DNA of 64,000 bases from CAYQUC01 sp964420605 (lineage in GTDB: Bacteria > Pseudomonadota > Gammaproteobacteria > UBA6429 > Thiohalophilaceae). The notes under the pieces were generated by a model. That model did no database searches, was not told the DNA's origin, and saw only the letters and a program-made list of their open reading frames with translations. Positions 9,924 to 19,039 of the stretch are shown here, in pieces; the stretch's first letter is position 1, and every line of letters starts with the position of its first letter. The position numbers and the translations under genes are program-made. The DNA lies in the NCBI GenBank assembly GCA_964420605.1, contig CAYQUC010000002.1, positions 45,940 to 109,939 of the forward strand, read 5' to 3'.

Positions 9924-11077
9924 ATGAAATATTTTTCTCTACTTTTACCACTACTTATTTTAATATCGTGTCAGGATAATACATCATCGACAACAGAGTT
10001 GTCAGTATTACCGGCTAGCGACCCAACAGAAAACGACTTTATTAAAATATTTAAAGCCGATGGGGCGACACAGTGTCAGACTACTGCCGTTGCAGTCGAC
10101 GTTATGGCAAGTGATTTATTCAACTCCGGAATTGATGTAGTCTGTTCTCAAAAAGCGCACGATGGCGAGTTACATAAAAAATCCTGTGGTGCAGTTACTG
10201 GTGCTATTAATGTCTATCAAATTAATAAATCCAACCTTGAAGGTATCGTATCACTGGGTTTTCAGCCAGTATCGACATTAATTAATAACACTATAGAAAC
10301 CTGCCAAACAACAAAACCACCACAGTTAGTGCAATATCAAAAAGTGTATAAGCGCGATATTGTTGCTCAGTGTCAAGGGTCGGTAGCTACACCCGAAAGC
10401 ATGGCTAAAGAGTTAATGGCACTGGATATTGATGTGTCATGCGCACAAAAAAGTTCCGATGGTCTTATTTATGCTGCTGTGTGTGGTGGTTTATCCGATG
10501 GTATTAATGTATTTAGAATTGACAAAAAAGATGTGCTTAAAGCACAAGTTTCCGGCTTTAGACCAGTTACTGAATTACCCAATTATGTCGATACGGTCTG
10601 TAAGCCTAAATTTGAAAAAGTGTATAAACCGTATAGCTACGTTCAGTGTGGCGGCCCAGAGTTAGATATCTCAGGTAAAAAAATACCGAGTAGTGATCTT
10701 AATGTTGTTGCGCAAGAACTTATAACTTCTGATATAGCGGTAAAATGTTCCCAACGTAATACCGATGGTAATAGTCCTAGTGTTTTTGTTGCTGTTTGTG
10801 GAGCCACGGTGAAAGGGATTAATGTTTTTGAAATTTCTAAATACAATGTGAAAAATGCAGCATTGCTTGGTTTTTCTCCTGTCAGTAACTTACCNNNNNN
10901 NNNNNNNNNNNNNNNNNNNNNNNNNNNNNNNNNNNNNNNNNNNNNNNNNNNNNNNNNNNNNNNNNNNNNNNNNNNNNNNNNNNNNNNNNNNNNNAATACA
11001 ATGTGAAAAATGCAGCATTGCTTGGTTTTTCTCCTGTCAGTAACTTACCGAATTATACAGATATTGTGTGCCAGTAA
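9924..11077 (+). CDS. Lipoprotein with three cysteine-containing repeats (interrupted by an N gap)
   Basis: Begins with a lipoprotein signal (LILISCQDN lipobox). Three tandem repeats of about 85-105 residues follow, each of the form 'K.YK...QC ... V.CSQK..DG ... CG ..GINVF.I.K ... GF.PV..L.N...T.C', with four conserved cysteines that could make two disulfides per repeat. The gene runs into 100 Ns at 10895. The sequence after the gap repeats the 55 bases before it and then continues in the correct frame to finish repeat 3 and stop at 11075-11077. Read without the gap, the protein is whole. Read literally through the Ns, it appears to stop at 11006; I regard that as an artefact. Family unknown. 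Confidence 0.75.
10840..11049. repeat. 55-bp direct repeat flanking a 100-N scaffold gap
   Basis: Bases 10840-10894 and 10995-11049 are identical over 55 bases, separated by exactly 100 Ns (10895-10994). This is what a scaffolder leaves when two contigs that overlap by an assembly k-mer are joined without merging. The Ns and one copy should probably be removed. Confidence 0.85.
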
Positions 11078-11206
11078 ATCGGCTTAGTAAAAATGAATGA
11101 AGCTTGATACAAATCTTACCGTTATTTAATTGTATTGCAGTTCTACAAGTTCTAAATTTAGCTTAGATAAAATAAATTTTAATGTTGTTTAATTAAGGAG
11201 GATGTT

Positions 11207-12241
11207 ATGAAAATAAAATATGCGACATTACTAATAACAGTAACTATAGTGTTGGCAACATCAACAAGCGCCAGTGGTCAACAAACTTTAAATGTGAAAA
11301 CATTTTATGCTGGCGAATCAGCGATGGCGGTAGATATTAACGACAATTTTTTAGCACTAACGCGTGCAATTAAAAATAATACCCAGTTTTTAAATCAAAT
11401 TTCTGAAAAAAATGTTTCGCATGACGCACAATCAAATGAAGGTTCATTACAGTACGGTGATGGTAGTGCCGGTGATTTAACCGGTGGTGATTGGATTGCT
11501 CAGCCACAATTGAACAGCAATTTTTCAAGTTGCCATCTGTCAAATAATTTAACGCTACCGTCGGGCACCACAATACGCTGTCAATCGGGTTTTACCTTGA
11601 CAGACGATGTCGTTATTACGGTTTCATTTGGTTTTGGTGCGGGTGTTGCTGTTCGCCAAGCAACACAGAATGCTGGTGGCGTGGGACTTTACCCGACCAC
11701 AGCAGCTTCGTCGTTTGACGCTTTTCCGTTGGGTGGTGCCGGTCAGTATGGTGGAGGTTATATTCGAATTATTGCTGATGGTGACATTGTTATTAATGGC
11801 AGTATTCAGGCCAACGGTGAACACGGCAGTCGTTCGACTCAAGAAGCTGGTGGTGCTGGTGGATTAGTTGTTTTGCAATCAAATGGAACAATCGATATAA
11901 CGTTAGGTTTGGTGCAAGTGATTGGCGGCAATGGTGCGCAGGATAATGTAGTTTTAAACACCAGTAACACAGCTTCGTTAGTGATTGGCTTTCCACAATT
12001 ACCCGTAACAAAAGGCGCAGGTGGCGGCGGTGGTGGAATTGTTGTTTTGCAGGCTCCACTTGTTATAGCACCAGAATCTAGCATTATGGCCAATGGTGGT
12101 ATTGCAGGTAGTTCATTATTTCAGTATGACCTTGCTTCAAATAATCCGACACGTTTTGGTGGCAGTGCAAGTGGTGGTAATGGCGGTGCATATACTCAAG
12201 CGGGTGGCAAGGGTTATGTTATTAAACTTGAGCGTCATTAA
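11207..12241 (+). CDS. Secreted glycine-rich beta-repeat protein, copy 2
   Basis: A 344-residue secreted protein with a signal peptide (cleavage likely after ATSTSA) and a very strong ribosome binding site, TAAGGAGG, just upstream. It shares with the copy at 8480 the NDNF-type N-terminus, PSGTTIRCQSGFTL, FPLGGAG..GGGYIRI and INGSI.ANG motifs, and stretches of GGGGGG. Predicted extracellular or surface beta-helical protein. It heads a tight run of four genes ending at 15855, with a tiny lipoprotein and two TPR lipoproteins behind it, so it may be assembled or displayed with them. Function not known. Confidence 0.75.
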   Translation: MKIKYATLLITVTIVLATSTSASGQQTLNVKTFYAGESAMAVDINDNFLALTRAIKNNTQFLNQISEKNVSHDAQSNEGSLQYGDGSAGDLTGGDWIAQPQLNSNFSSCHLSNNLTLPSGTTIRCQSGFTLTDDVVITVSFGFGAGVAVRQATQNAGGVGLYPTTAASSFDAFPLGGAGQYGGGYIRIIADGDIVINGSIQANGEHGSRSTQEAGGAGGLVVLQSNGTIDITLGLVQVIGGNGAQDNVVLNTSNTASLVIGFPQLPVTKGAGGGGGGIVVLQAPLVIAPESSIMANGGIAGSSLFQYDLASNNPTRFGGSASGGNGGAYTQAGGKGYVIKLERH

Positions 12242-12289
12242 ATTACTGTTATTTATTTATAACTATTTATTATTTGAAGAGGTTAAATT

Positions 12290-12481
12290 ATGAAAAACGA
12301 TACATCTGTTGCAAAAACCAGTTTTATTATTGTTGCTTTGTCAGTCTTACTTGTTTCCTGCGGGGGCGGCGGTAGTAGCACTCCAAACCAAAATGCACAG
12401 CCAAGCGATCCCACAGGAAACCAAACACCAACGGCATCAAATTGGAATGCCATGAAATGGGATTCTGATGTTTGGAATTAA
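12290..12481 (+). CDS. Tiny lipoprotein with C-terminal W..M.WD..W tail, copy 2
   Basis: A 63-residue lipoprotein: signal, lipobox LLVSCGGGG, a Ser/Pro/Gln/Thr spacer, then the tail WNAMKWDSDVWN. It has a GAGG site upstream and lies 48 bases after the glycine-rich gene. Its last codons overlap the start of the next gene by 14 bases. The tail is the same kind as in the 9531-9701 lipoprotein, showing that the two-gene cassette was duplicated. A conserved tryptophan tail on an outer-membrane-anchored peptide suggests docking to a partner, but no function is known. Confidence 0.7.
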   Translation: MKNDTSVAKTSFIIVALSVLLVSCGGGGSSTPNQNAQPSDPTGNQTPTASNWNAMKWDSDVWN

Positions 12482-15272
12482 AACATTTTATTGTGCGTGT
12501 TACGTAGCGTTATCATTGTTAGTGACGGGTTGTTCAAGTCAACAAGGAACATTACAATCGTTATCGGATACACCTTACGTGATTGACTCGTTAGAGAGAG
12601 TCCCGCTACATCGTAAGGATGTAATTGATGCTTATCAAGGTTATTTAACGGTTACCAACGATAACAAAAAACAGGATTTTGCTGAAAAACGCTTAGCCGA
12701 TTTACAGCTAGATCTAGCCGAGCAAGCAGTTTCTGACGGAAAATCTGGGTTAACAAATACTGTACAGCAACACGCTAAAAGTGCGATAGAATATTACTTA
12801 CAACATTTAACATCCTACCCTGCTGCAGAGGGAAATGATTTAGTACGTTATCAATTAGCACGTGGTTATTCTCTTATCAGTGAGCACGATAAGCAGCAGT
12901 TAGTTTTATTTGATTTGATAAACAAGCATCCTAATAGCCGCTATGTGGCAGAATCATTATTTAGATTGGGCGATGTGTATTTTTTGAAAAAAAAGTATAC
13001 AGCTGCATCAAAGTGGTACAAGCGTATAATAGCGCGGGGTAAATCGAGCGTTTTTTTTGAGCGAGCGTTGTATCAAAATAGTTGGAGTTTATTTAAAAGT
13101 AATCATTACACGGCTGCTATAGCAGATTCAATCCAATTAATCGACATTAAATACCAGCAAGGAAAATTAACCAAAACCGGCTTAAGCAGCAATGTGTCTG
13201 TAACTGAAAAAAAAATATTGGGTGATTTAATTTATATAACAGTTTTGTCTTTCTCGAAATTACCCGATATTAAATCGATTGATAGTTTTTTTTTAAATGC
13301 TGGGCATCGAGAATATGAAGCATATTTATATCAGCAGTTGGCACTGTTTTATCAATCAAAAGCTCGGTTTCTTGATGCAGCAAATAGCTATATGGCTTAT
13401 GTAGAAAATAATCCATTACAGTTTATTGCAACCCAATATCATGCGTCAGCTTTAGATATCTATAAAAAGCACGAATTCAACCGTTTAATCCTGGCTAATT
13501 TGACGGACTATGTCACTCGGTTTGGAGTGTCAAGTGTGTTTTGGACAAATAGTAGCCTCGAACAACGTGAAAAAATTAAGCCCATTTTAAAAGAACATAT
13601 TATAACGCTAGCAAAATACTATCATGCAAATGCAAGAGATAATAATCAACAGTCCTATTTTGTCGCTGCTGAAAAATGGTATCGTGTTTTTTTAAGTTGG
13701 TACCCAACCGACCTTGATGCAGTACGTTACCAGTTTTTATTATCAGAATTATTGTTTGATGCAAAGCAGTTTGAACTCGCAGCACAAGAATACAATAATA
13801 CCGCATACGGCTATTCGCACCATGCGCGTACAGAAGACTCGGCCTATGCTGCTGTTTTGTCTTATGATGAATTGAAAAAAATAACACCTGCCAAGCGATG
13901 GCCGTCAAAACAACATTTAGCAGTAAATAGTGCTTTAAAATTTATAGAGACATTTACAAATAGTCGACATTACGCTTTGGTTTTAACCAATACGATGGAA
14001 ACAGTGTTTGAAAACAAAGATTATGAAGGTGCAAAATTGTTAGCTACACGTTTGTTAGATAACGAAAATATCCGTAATTCAACATATCGATCCTCGGCGC
14101 GGTTGATTTTGGCTCATACTCAATACGAATTAAAACAGTTTCAGCAAGCAGAGCAATCGTATTTAATTATTTTTTCGAGATTAACAATTGATCATGATAA
14201 TTATGATGTAGTTGCAAGACGATTAGCCGATAGTATTTATAAATATGCTGAAGTACTGCGGGATCGAGGTTTATACCGTCAAGCAGCCTTTCAATTTATG
14301 CAAGTAGCTAACACGGTTCCAAATGCAGATATTCGAGTTAAAAGTGAATATGATGCAGCCGCAATGTTTATTAAAGTTGAAGATTGGAATCGGGCTGCGG
14401 TTTTACTTGAAAAATATCGAACAGAATTGTCTAACTACCCTAAATTAAAACTCGGTGTTATTACAAAATTAGCATTAATTTACAGTAAAACAGGTCAAAG
14501 ACGAAAAGCAGCAACAGAACTATTAAGCTTGGCTAAATCTGGTGATAAAAAATTTAGAAAAAATATGTTATGGCAAGCGGCGCAGATGTACCACTTAGCA
14601 AAGCTTGATAAATACGCACTTAAAACCTTTAAGTTATATTTAAAAAAATATCCTTACCCAATAGAAGAGGCGATGCTCGCACGCGAAATTATTGCCAATT
14701 ATTATTTAGAACAGAATCAACTATCAAAAAATTCGTTCTGGTTACGACAAATAATAAAATCCGATAAAGTTGGCGGCGTACATCGAAACTTGCAGACACA
14801 TTATTTAGCAGCTAAAGCAACACTCGCACTTGCTATCCCTAAAGTTAAAAAATATCAACGTGTGTCCTTAACCTTGCCTATAAAGAAGAGTCTAAATACC
14901 AAGAAAAAATTAATGAAAAAAGCAATAGCAGCAATTGAAAGTGCAATGGCATACAAAATTTCTGCTGTATACACACAGGCAAGTTTTGAAATTGCCGAAC
15001 TTTACCGTGAATTTGGTCAAGCTATTTTAAAATCACAACGGCCAAGAACTTTAAATGAGGAACAATTAGAAGAGTATGATTTGTTGCTAGAAGAACAAGC
15101 TTTTCCGTTTGAAGAAAAAGCAATTGAAATTCATCTAGCCAATATAGGTCGTACCCGCAATGGTATTTATGATGCTGGTGTTAAACAAAGTTTTAAGGCA
15201 CTTGAGTTGTTGTTTCCTGTTCGTTATGTCAAGCGTGAAAAAGTGAGGTCGTATGTTAAAGTCATTTATTAA
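12468..15272 (+). CDS. Large TPR lipoprotein, component of TonB/ExbBD-motor type operons
   Basis: A 934-residue protein with lipoprotein signal (lipobox LVTGCSS) followed by a long alpha-helical array of degenerate TPR units over nearly the whole length (for example ALYQNSWSLFKSNHYTAAIAD and SLFRLGDVYFLKKKYTAASKW). The C-terminal part, with LEEYDLLLEEQAFPFEEKAIEIH, is what I recall from proteobacterial TPR proteins annotated as putative components of a TonB system, encoded with ExbB/ExbD-type motor genes (AglT-like). No motor gene is present here. The start overlaps the tiny lipoprotein gene, and the end overlaps the next TPR gene by 20 bases, so the four genes form one operon. Confidence 0.75.
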   Translation: MFGIKTFYCACYVALSLLVTGCSSQQGTLQSLSDTPYVIDSLERVPLHRKDVIDAYQGYLTVTNDNKKQDFAEKRLADLQLDLAEQAVSDGKSGLTNTVQQHAKSAIEYYLQHLTSYPAAEGNDLVRYQLARGYSLISEHDKQQLVLFDLINKHPNSRYVAESLFRLGDVYFLKKKYTAASKWYKRIIARGKSSVFFERALYQNSWSLFKSNHYTAAIADSIQLIDIKYQQGKLTKTGLSSNVSVTEKKILGDLIYITVLSFSKLPDIKSIDSFFLNAGHREYEAYLYQQLALFYQSKARFLDAANSYMAYVENNPLQFIATQYHASALDIYKKHEFNRLILANLTDYVTRFGVSSVFWTNSSLEQREKIKPILKEHIITLAKYYHANARDNNQQSYFVAAEKWYRVFLSWYPTDLDAVRYQFLLSELLFDAKQFELAAQEYNNTAYGYSHHARTEDSAYAAVLSYDELKKITPAKRWPSKQHLAVNSALKFIETFTNSRHYALVLTNTMETVFENKDYEGAKLLATRLLDNENIRNSTYRSSARLILAHTQYELKQFQQAEQSYLIIFSRLTIDHDNYDVVARRLADSIYKYAEVLRDRGLYRQAAFQFMQVANTVPNADIRVKSEYDAAAMFIKVEDWNRAAVLLEKYRTELSNYPKLKLGVITKLALIYSKTGQRRKAATELLSLAKSGDKKFRKNMLWQAAQMYHLAKLDKYALKTFKLYLKKYPYPIEEAMLAREIIANYYLEQNQLSKNSFWLRQIIKSDKVGGVHRNLQTHYLAAKATLALAIPKVKKYQRVSLTLPIKKSLNTKKKLMKKAIAAIESAMAYKISAVYTQASFEIAELYREFGQAILKSQRPRTLNEEQLEEYDLLLEEQAFPFEEKAIEIHLANIGRTRNGIYDAGVKQSFKALELLFPVRYVKREKVRSYVKVIY

Positions 15273-15855
15273 CGTTCTTACCAGTATACTGGTGTTATTG
15301 TTATCTGCCTGTGCAACAACGGGTAATACGGTGCTAATTAATCCTCAGGCACAGCCTATCCCTGAGACTGCGCGTAATGTATATTCTCGTGCAGTGTGGT
15401 CTGCAGAATCGGGTTTGTATGATGAAGCAATTGCATTGTTTAGCTCTTTAACACGCGATCACCCAACAAATGCCCGTATGTTTACCAATTTAGGAATGTT
15501 ACATTTACAGAAAAAAGAATTAACAGCAGCAGAACAAGCATTATCACAAGCTGTTAAATTGTATCCGTATGATGCTATTGCACAGAATCATTTAGGTGTG
15601 ACATTACGCGAACTTGGAAAATTTAATGAAGCAGAACAAGCCTATTTATTAGCGATTAAATACAATGATCGCTATGATGATGCGTATTTAAATTTAGGAA
15701 TTTTGTATGATTTGTATCTTCACGATTTAACTAAGGCGATTGTTTATTATAAAAAAGCGCAATCTATTTTGGTTAAACCTGATAAATTACTTCAGCAGTG
15801 GATAATAGATGTTGAGCGACAAGTTGGTTCAATGGCTAACATTGAAAATGGTTAA
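15253..15855 (+). CDS. TPR lipoprotein
   Basis: A 200-residue protein with lipoprotein signal (lipobox LLLSACATT) and about four TPR units, including FTNLGMLHLQKKELTAAEQA and AQNHLGVTLRELGKFNEAEQ, then YLNLGILYDLYLHDLTKAI. This pattern, particularly the 'LGILYDLYL' element, is what I recall in the second TPR lipoprotein of the same TonB/ExbBD-type operons. It overlaps the end of the large TPR gene by 20 bases, so the two are translationally coupled and probably act together at the outer membrane. Confidence 0.75.
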   Translation: MLKSFINVLTSILVLLLSACATTGNTVLINPQAQPIPETARNVYSRAVWSAESGLYDEAIALFSSLTRDHPTNARMFTNLGMLHLQKKELTAAEQALSQAVKLYPYDAIAQNHLGVTLRELGKFNEAEQAYLLAIKYNDRYDDAYLNLGILYDLYLHDLTKAIVYYKKAQSILVKPDKLLQQWIIDVERQVGSMANIENG

Positions 15856-15940
15856 TGATTTTCGATACGTTACGGGCTTGGGTCAGTATCCACAGTTTAA
15901 ACCACTATCGTGTCTGTAACCGATGTAGCGAACAACTGGC

Positions 15941-15984
15941 CCCCGGCTTGTAAACGAGACAAACGTTTATTAACGTTGCCGGGG
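15941..15984. other. Inverted repeat between convergent genes
   Basis: CCCCGGC (15941-15947) pairs with GCCGGGG (15978-15984) in the 154-base gap between the TPR operon and the convergent helicase gene. A bidirectional termination role is plausible from position, but there is no T-run on either side and the loop is long. Confidence 0.3.
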
Positions 15985-16009
15985 TGACGGTTTAATAAGA
16001 AATGAATTC

Positions 16010-17875
16010 TTAGTCGTTATCGGGTTTGTCTTTTTTTATTTTTTTCTTACCTTTATTTTTAGGTTTTGGTTTTTTCTTTTTTTTGTCTTTATCTTTAATT
16101 TTGATTCGTTCACGGCCGCCTTTACCAGCAGCGCCTTTATCCGATGGTTTTGCTTTTTTATTGGGCGTTACTGCGACGATATTTAATTTTTGACCCGATA
16201 CCCATACTTTCTTTAAATCACCCAGTAATTCTTTCGGCATACCTTCCGGTAAATCAATGACGCTGTGATCATCGTTTATTTGTATTCGTCCGATATATTG
16301 ACTGTCAATATCGGCTTCATTGGCTATTGCACCAACGATGTTACCGGGTTTTACGCCATGATCATGGCCAACGTCAATGCGGTAGCTTTGCATACCTTTG
16401 TCTGGCGTATGATCGCGATTGGCATCTTTGCCGCCGCCATCACGTCGAGAACGGTCTTTTCTATCGCGCGAAGGTCGATCTCGATCACGTCGTGAACGGC
16501 GACCCGACGAGCCTTCGTCGTTGTCCCAACTCTTGCTTTCGCGGCGCTGAGGTTTATTCGATAACAAGAATGGTGTATCGCCTTGTGCTAAATGCGCTAG
16601 TGCGGCAGCAATTTCTAAAGCCGGAACATTATGTTCTTGTTGGTACTGCTCTAACATTTGGAAATAAAAACCAAACTCTTCAGTCGCCAAAGTATCGGTA
16701 ATTTTTTGCTTAAACTTAGCAACACGGTTGTCGTTAATATCTTCAGTTGAAGGCAATTCCATGCGTTCAATTGGCTTACGAGTGGCTTTTTCAATTGAAG
16801 CCAATAGGCGTTTTTCGCGTGGTGCAACAAATAAAATAGCATCACCTTTACGACCAGCACGACCAGTTCGACCGATACGATGAATATAGGCTTCGGTGTC
16901 ATATGGGATATCGTAATTGATAACATGACTGATTCGCTGGACATCTAAACCACGAGCAGCAACATCGGTTGCAACTAGAATATCCAGCTTGCCGTTCTTT
17001 AAGTTTTCAATTGTGCGTTCACGTAAATTTTGCGCAATATCGCCATTGAGCGCAGTCGAAGCATAACCACGAGCAGCTAATTTATCAGCTAACTCAACGG
17101 TCGCTGTCTTGGTTCGTACAAAAACGATAACAGCATCAAAATCTTCGGCCTCTAATATTCTGGTTAGGGCATCGAGTTTATGCAAGCCACTAACTGGCCA
17201 AAAGCGTTGGCGAATGGTGTCTGCGGTTGCCGTTTTTAACTTAATGGTAACTTCAGTTGGGTTACTCAAATACTTGGTTGCGATACGTCGAATTTGATTT
17301 GGCATGGTGGCTGAGAACAGCGCAATTTGCCTTTGTTCTGGCAATTGTTCCAGCACCCATTCAACGTCATCAATAAAGCCCATGCGTAGCATTTCATCTG
17401 CTTCATCTAATACCAAGGTATTAAGGCCTTGTAACTTCAAAGTACCCCGGCGCATGTGATCCATGACACGTCCTGGAGTCCCGACCACAACATGCACGCC
17501 GCGTTGTAATGAGCGAATTTGGCCACGGTAATCTTGACCACCATATACCGGTAACACGTGGAAACCGTCTAGGTATTTTGCATATTTTTGGAAAGCCTCC
17601 GCGACTTGAATTGCAAGTTCACGCGTTGGTGCCAGCACCAGTACTTGAGGGTCTTTTTGTTTTAGGTCTAAATTACATAACACCGGTAACGCAAATGCGG
17701 CAGTTTTGCCGGTGCCAGTCTGGGCTTGGCCAATGATATCATTTCGATCCAGTAACAATGGTATTGTTTGGGCCTGAATAGGCGATGGCGTTTCATAGCC
17801 AATTTCATCCAATATTTTAAGTATGGATTTATTGAGCGCTAATTGTTCAAACGCGGTTACCGGTTCAGAAGTCAT
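16010..17875 (-). CDS. deaD: DEAD-box ATP-dependent RNA helicase DeaD/CsdA
   Basis: Unwinds RNA duplexes in ribosome biogenesis and mRNA turnover, particularly in the cold (family knowledge). The helicase signature motifs are present in order: Q-motif region near residue 30, AQTGTGKT at 51-58, PTRELAIQ, DEADEML near 155, SAT, VATDVAARGLDV and HRIGRTGRAGR. Further on is the DbpA-type RNA-binding domain (YRIDVGHDHGVKPGNIVGAI) and a very basic Lys-rich tail. I start at ATG 17875 (MTSEPVTAFEQL), which matches the family N-terminus; the frame is open 31 codons further, but those residues do not look like DeaD. The 206 bases up to the next gene could hold a long cold-shock type leader. Confidence 0.93.
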   Translation of the reverse strand: MTSEPVTAFEQLALNKSILKILDEIGYETPSPIQAQTIPLLLDRNDIIGQAQTGTGKTAAFALPVLCNLDLKQKDPQVLVLAPTRELAIQVAEAFQKYAKYLDGFHVLPVYGGQDYRGQIRSLQRGVHVVVGTPGRVMDHMRRGTLKLQGLNTLVLDEADEMLRMGFIDDVEWVLEQLPEQRQIALFSATMPNQIRRIATKYLSNPTEVTIKLKTATADTIRQRFWPVSGLHKLDALTRILEAEDFDAVIVFVRTKTATVELADKLAARGYASTALNGDIAQNLRERTIENLKNGKLDILVATDVAARGLDVQRISHVINYDIPYDTEAYIHRIGRTGRAGRKGDAILFVAPREKRLLASIEKATRKPIERMELPSTEDINDNRVAKFKQKITDTLATEEFGFYFQMLEQYQQEHNVPALEIAAALAHLAQGDTPFLLSNKPQRRESKSWDNDEGSSGRRSRRDRDRPSRDRKDRSRRDGGGKDANRDHTPDKGMQSYRIDVGHDHGVKPGNIVGAIANEADIDSQYIGRIQINDDHSVIDLPEGMPKELLGDLKKVWVSGQKLNIVAVTPNKKAKPSDKGAAGKGGRERIKIKDKDKKKKKPKPKNKGKKKIKKDKPDND

Positions 17876-18081
17876 ATGTAAATACCTGTAGTAGTGCCAA
17901 GGATAGAATGTGAGAAACGCCAAGGGCAAGAGGTTGCGTAGTGTACAGGTTTGTGTGGCATGTTGCATGTTTTATTTATCAGCACCTGAATACCCCAGTG
18001 ATCTGGCTGTAAGCTGGAGACTACTTAAGCTTGGTATATCGATTACAGCACAATAGTGGTTTAAACAGCGACTAACAAAAA

Positions 18082-18798
18082 TCAACTAACTAACTTATCC
18101 ACTCTAAATGCTTTAATAACAGCAGGAATGGAACCGATCAAATACACAATAGACCAGATTATGGCAAAAATTGTAATGATTATAGCTCCAACTCCATCAG
18201 TAATACTGACCAGAAAATCAGGTACCATACCGTGTAAGAAACTTAATATGATGGTTGCGATAAAGGAAGTTAACATTAATAATATCAAGCCTTTATTCTG
18301 CAAAAATCGCTGGTGAGCCAATACCAGAAAAATCACAAACGCAAACTTTAATGCCATTAAGGCACTCAGTGTGATGGTGGCGCTGTTGGTATCAAAGCTG
18401 GCATATAGTACCATGTAAGCAATGGTACCAAATGGTATACTCAGTAACAGGCTTATCATCAGCATAACTAAGGCCAGTGCAATAAATACCATCGCAATCG
18501 CGCTAATTAAAATCGATAAAGAAAATATAAAAGTCGCAATACCTTGAATTTTTCCGTGCAATCTATCACTAATAATGAGCGGTGAAATAATCAAAAAAAC
18601 CGTAAATAATATAATTCCATCGAGTAGCGCCATATACGATATGCCTAAACCCGGCGCGGCAAGATTGGTGTATTGGTTCACCGTGGCGGTATTGCTCACA
18701 CCATCAATGTAAAAACTGGAACCAATTTCAGCAAAGACTACTAGTAACATGCAAAATGCGGCAATAAATAAAAATGGTTTTCGAAGCGTATCTAACAT
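18082..18798 (-). CDS. Integral membrane protein, about six helices, at the end of the CIS gene block
   Basis: A 238-residue protein, hydrophobic almost throughout, with about six predicted membrane segments (for example AFCMLLVVFAEIGSSF and AIAMVFIALALVMLMISLLL) and a short charged C-terminus. A strong AGGAGGG site precedes the ATG. I do not recognise the family. It is the last minus-strand gene after the contractile-injection block and may belong to the same operon, where it could help seat the particle in the inner membrane; this is inference from position. Confidence 0.6.
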   Translation of the reverse strand: MLDTLRKPFLFIAAFCMLLVVFAEIGSSFYIDGVSNTATVNQYTNLAAPGLGISYMALLDGIILFTVFLIISPLIISDRLHGKIQGIATFIFSLSILISAIAMVFIALALVMLMISLLLSIPFGTIAYMVLYASFDTNSATITLSALMALKFAFVIFLVLAHQRFLQNKGLILLMLTSFIATIILSFLHGMVPDFLVSITDGVGAIIITIFAIIWSIVYLIGSIPAVIKAFRVDKLVS

Positions 18799-18861
18799 AA
18801 ATATTCCCTCCTAATTATTTTCTAAATTTCCCAAAATAGTATTCTTATAATGAAATAAACA

Positions 18862-19008
18862 TTATTTACCGACAATATTCACTCGTAGTTGAACATCATT
18901 TTTTAGACAATCGCTATCCGAGTTTTTAATACTAAACAGGTGTTTATACTTACTGGTAATAGAACATTGCACTGAATTTTTTAGTACCCTAATTGTTACA
19001 ATACTCAT
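18862..19008 (-). CDS. 48-residue miniature copy of the PASTA-protein N-terminal domain
   Basis: A short reading frame opening MSIVTIRVLKNSVQC and containing HLFSIKNSDSD, clearly related to the first 30 residues of the two PASTA proteins (MSIVTISEVQNSVTC...HVFNIKN and MNLVTINEVKNSVNC...HVFNIKN). It ends after LRVNIVGK, so it has no transmembrane or PASTA part. It may be a decayed third paralogue or a soluble mini-version of the N-domain. It lies in line with its longer relatives on the minus strand. Confidence 0.55.
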   Translation of the reverse strand: MSIVTIRVLKNSVQCSITSKYKHLFSIKNSDSDCLKNDVQLRVNIVGK

Positions 19009-19039
19009 AGTGTGAATTCCTGATTGTCTACATCCATTC

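Noticed and set aside
16010..17968. Longer helicase start at 17968
   Set aside because: The 31 extra residues (HYYRYLH-type) do not resemble any DeaD N-terminus; ATG 17875 does.
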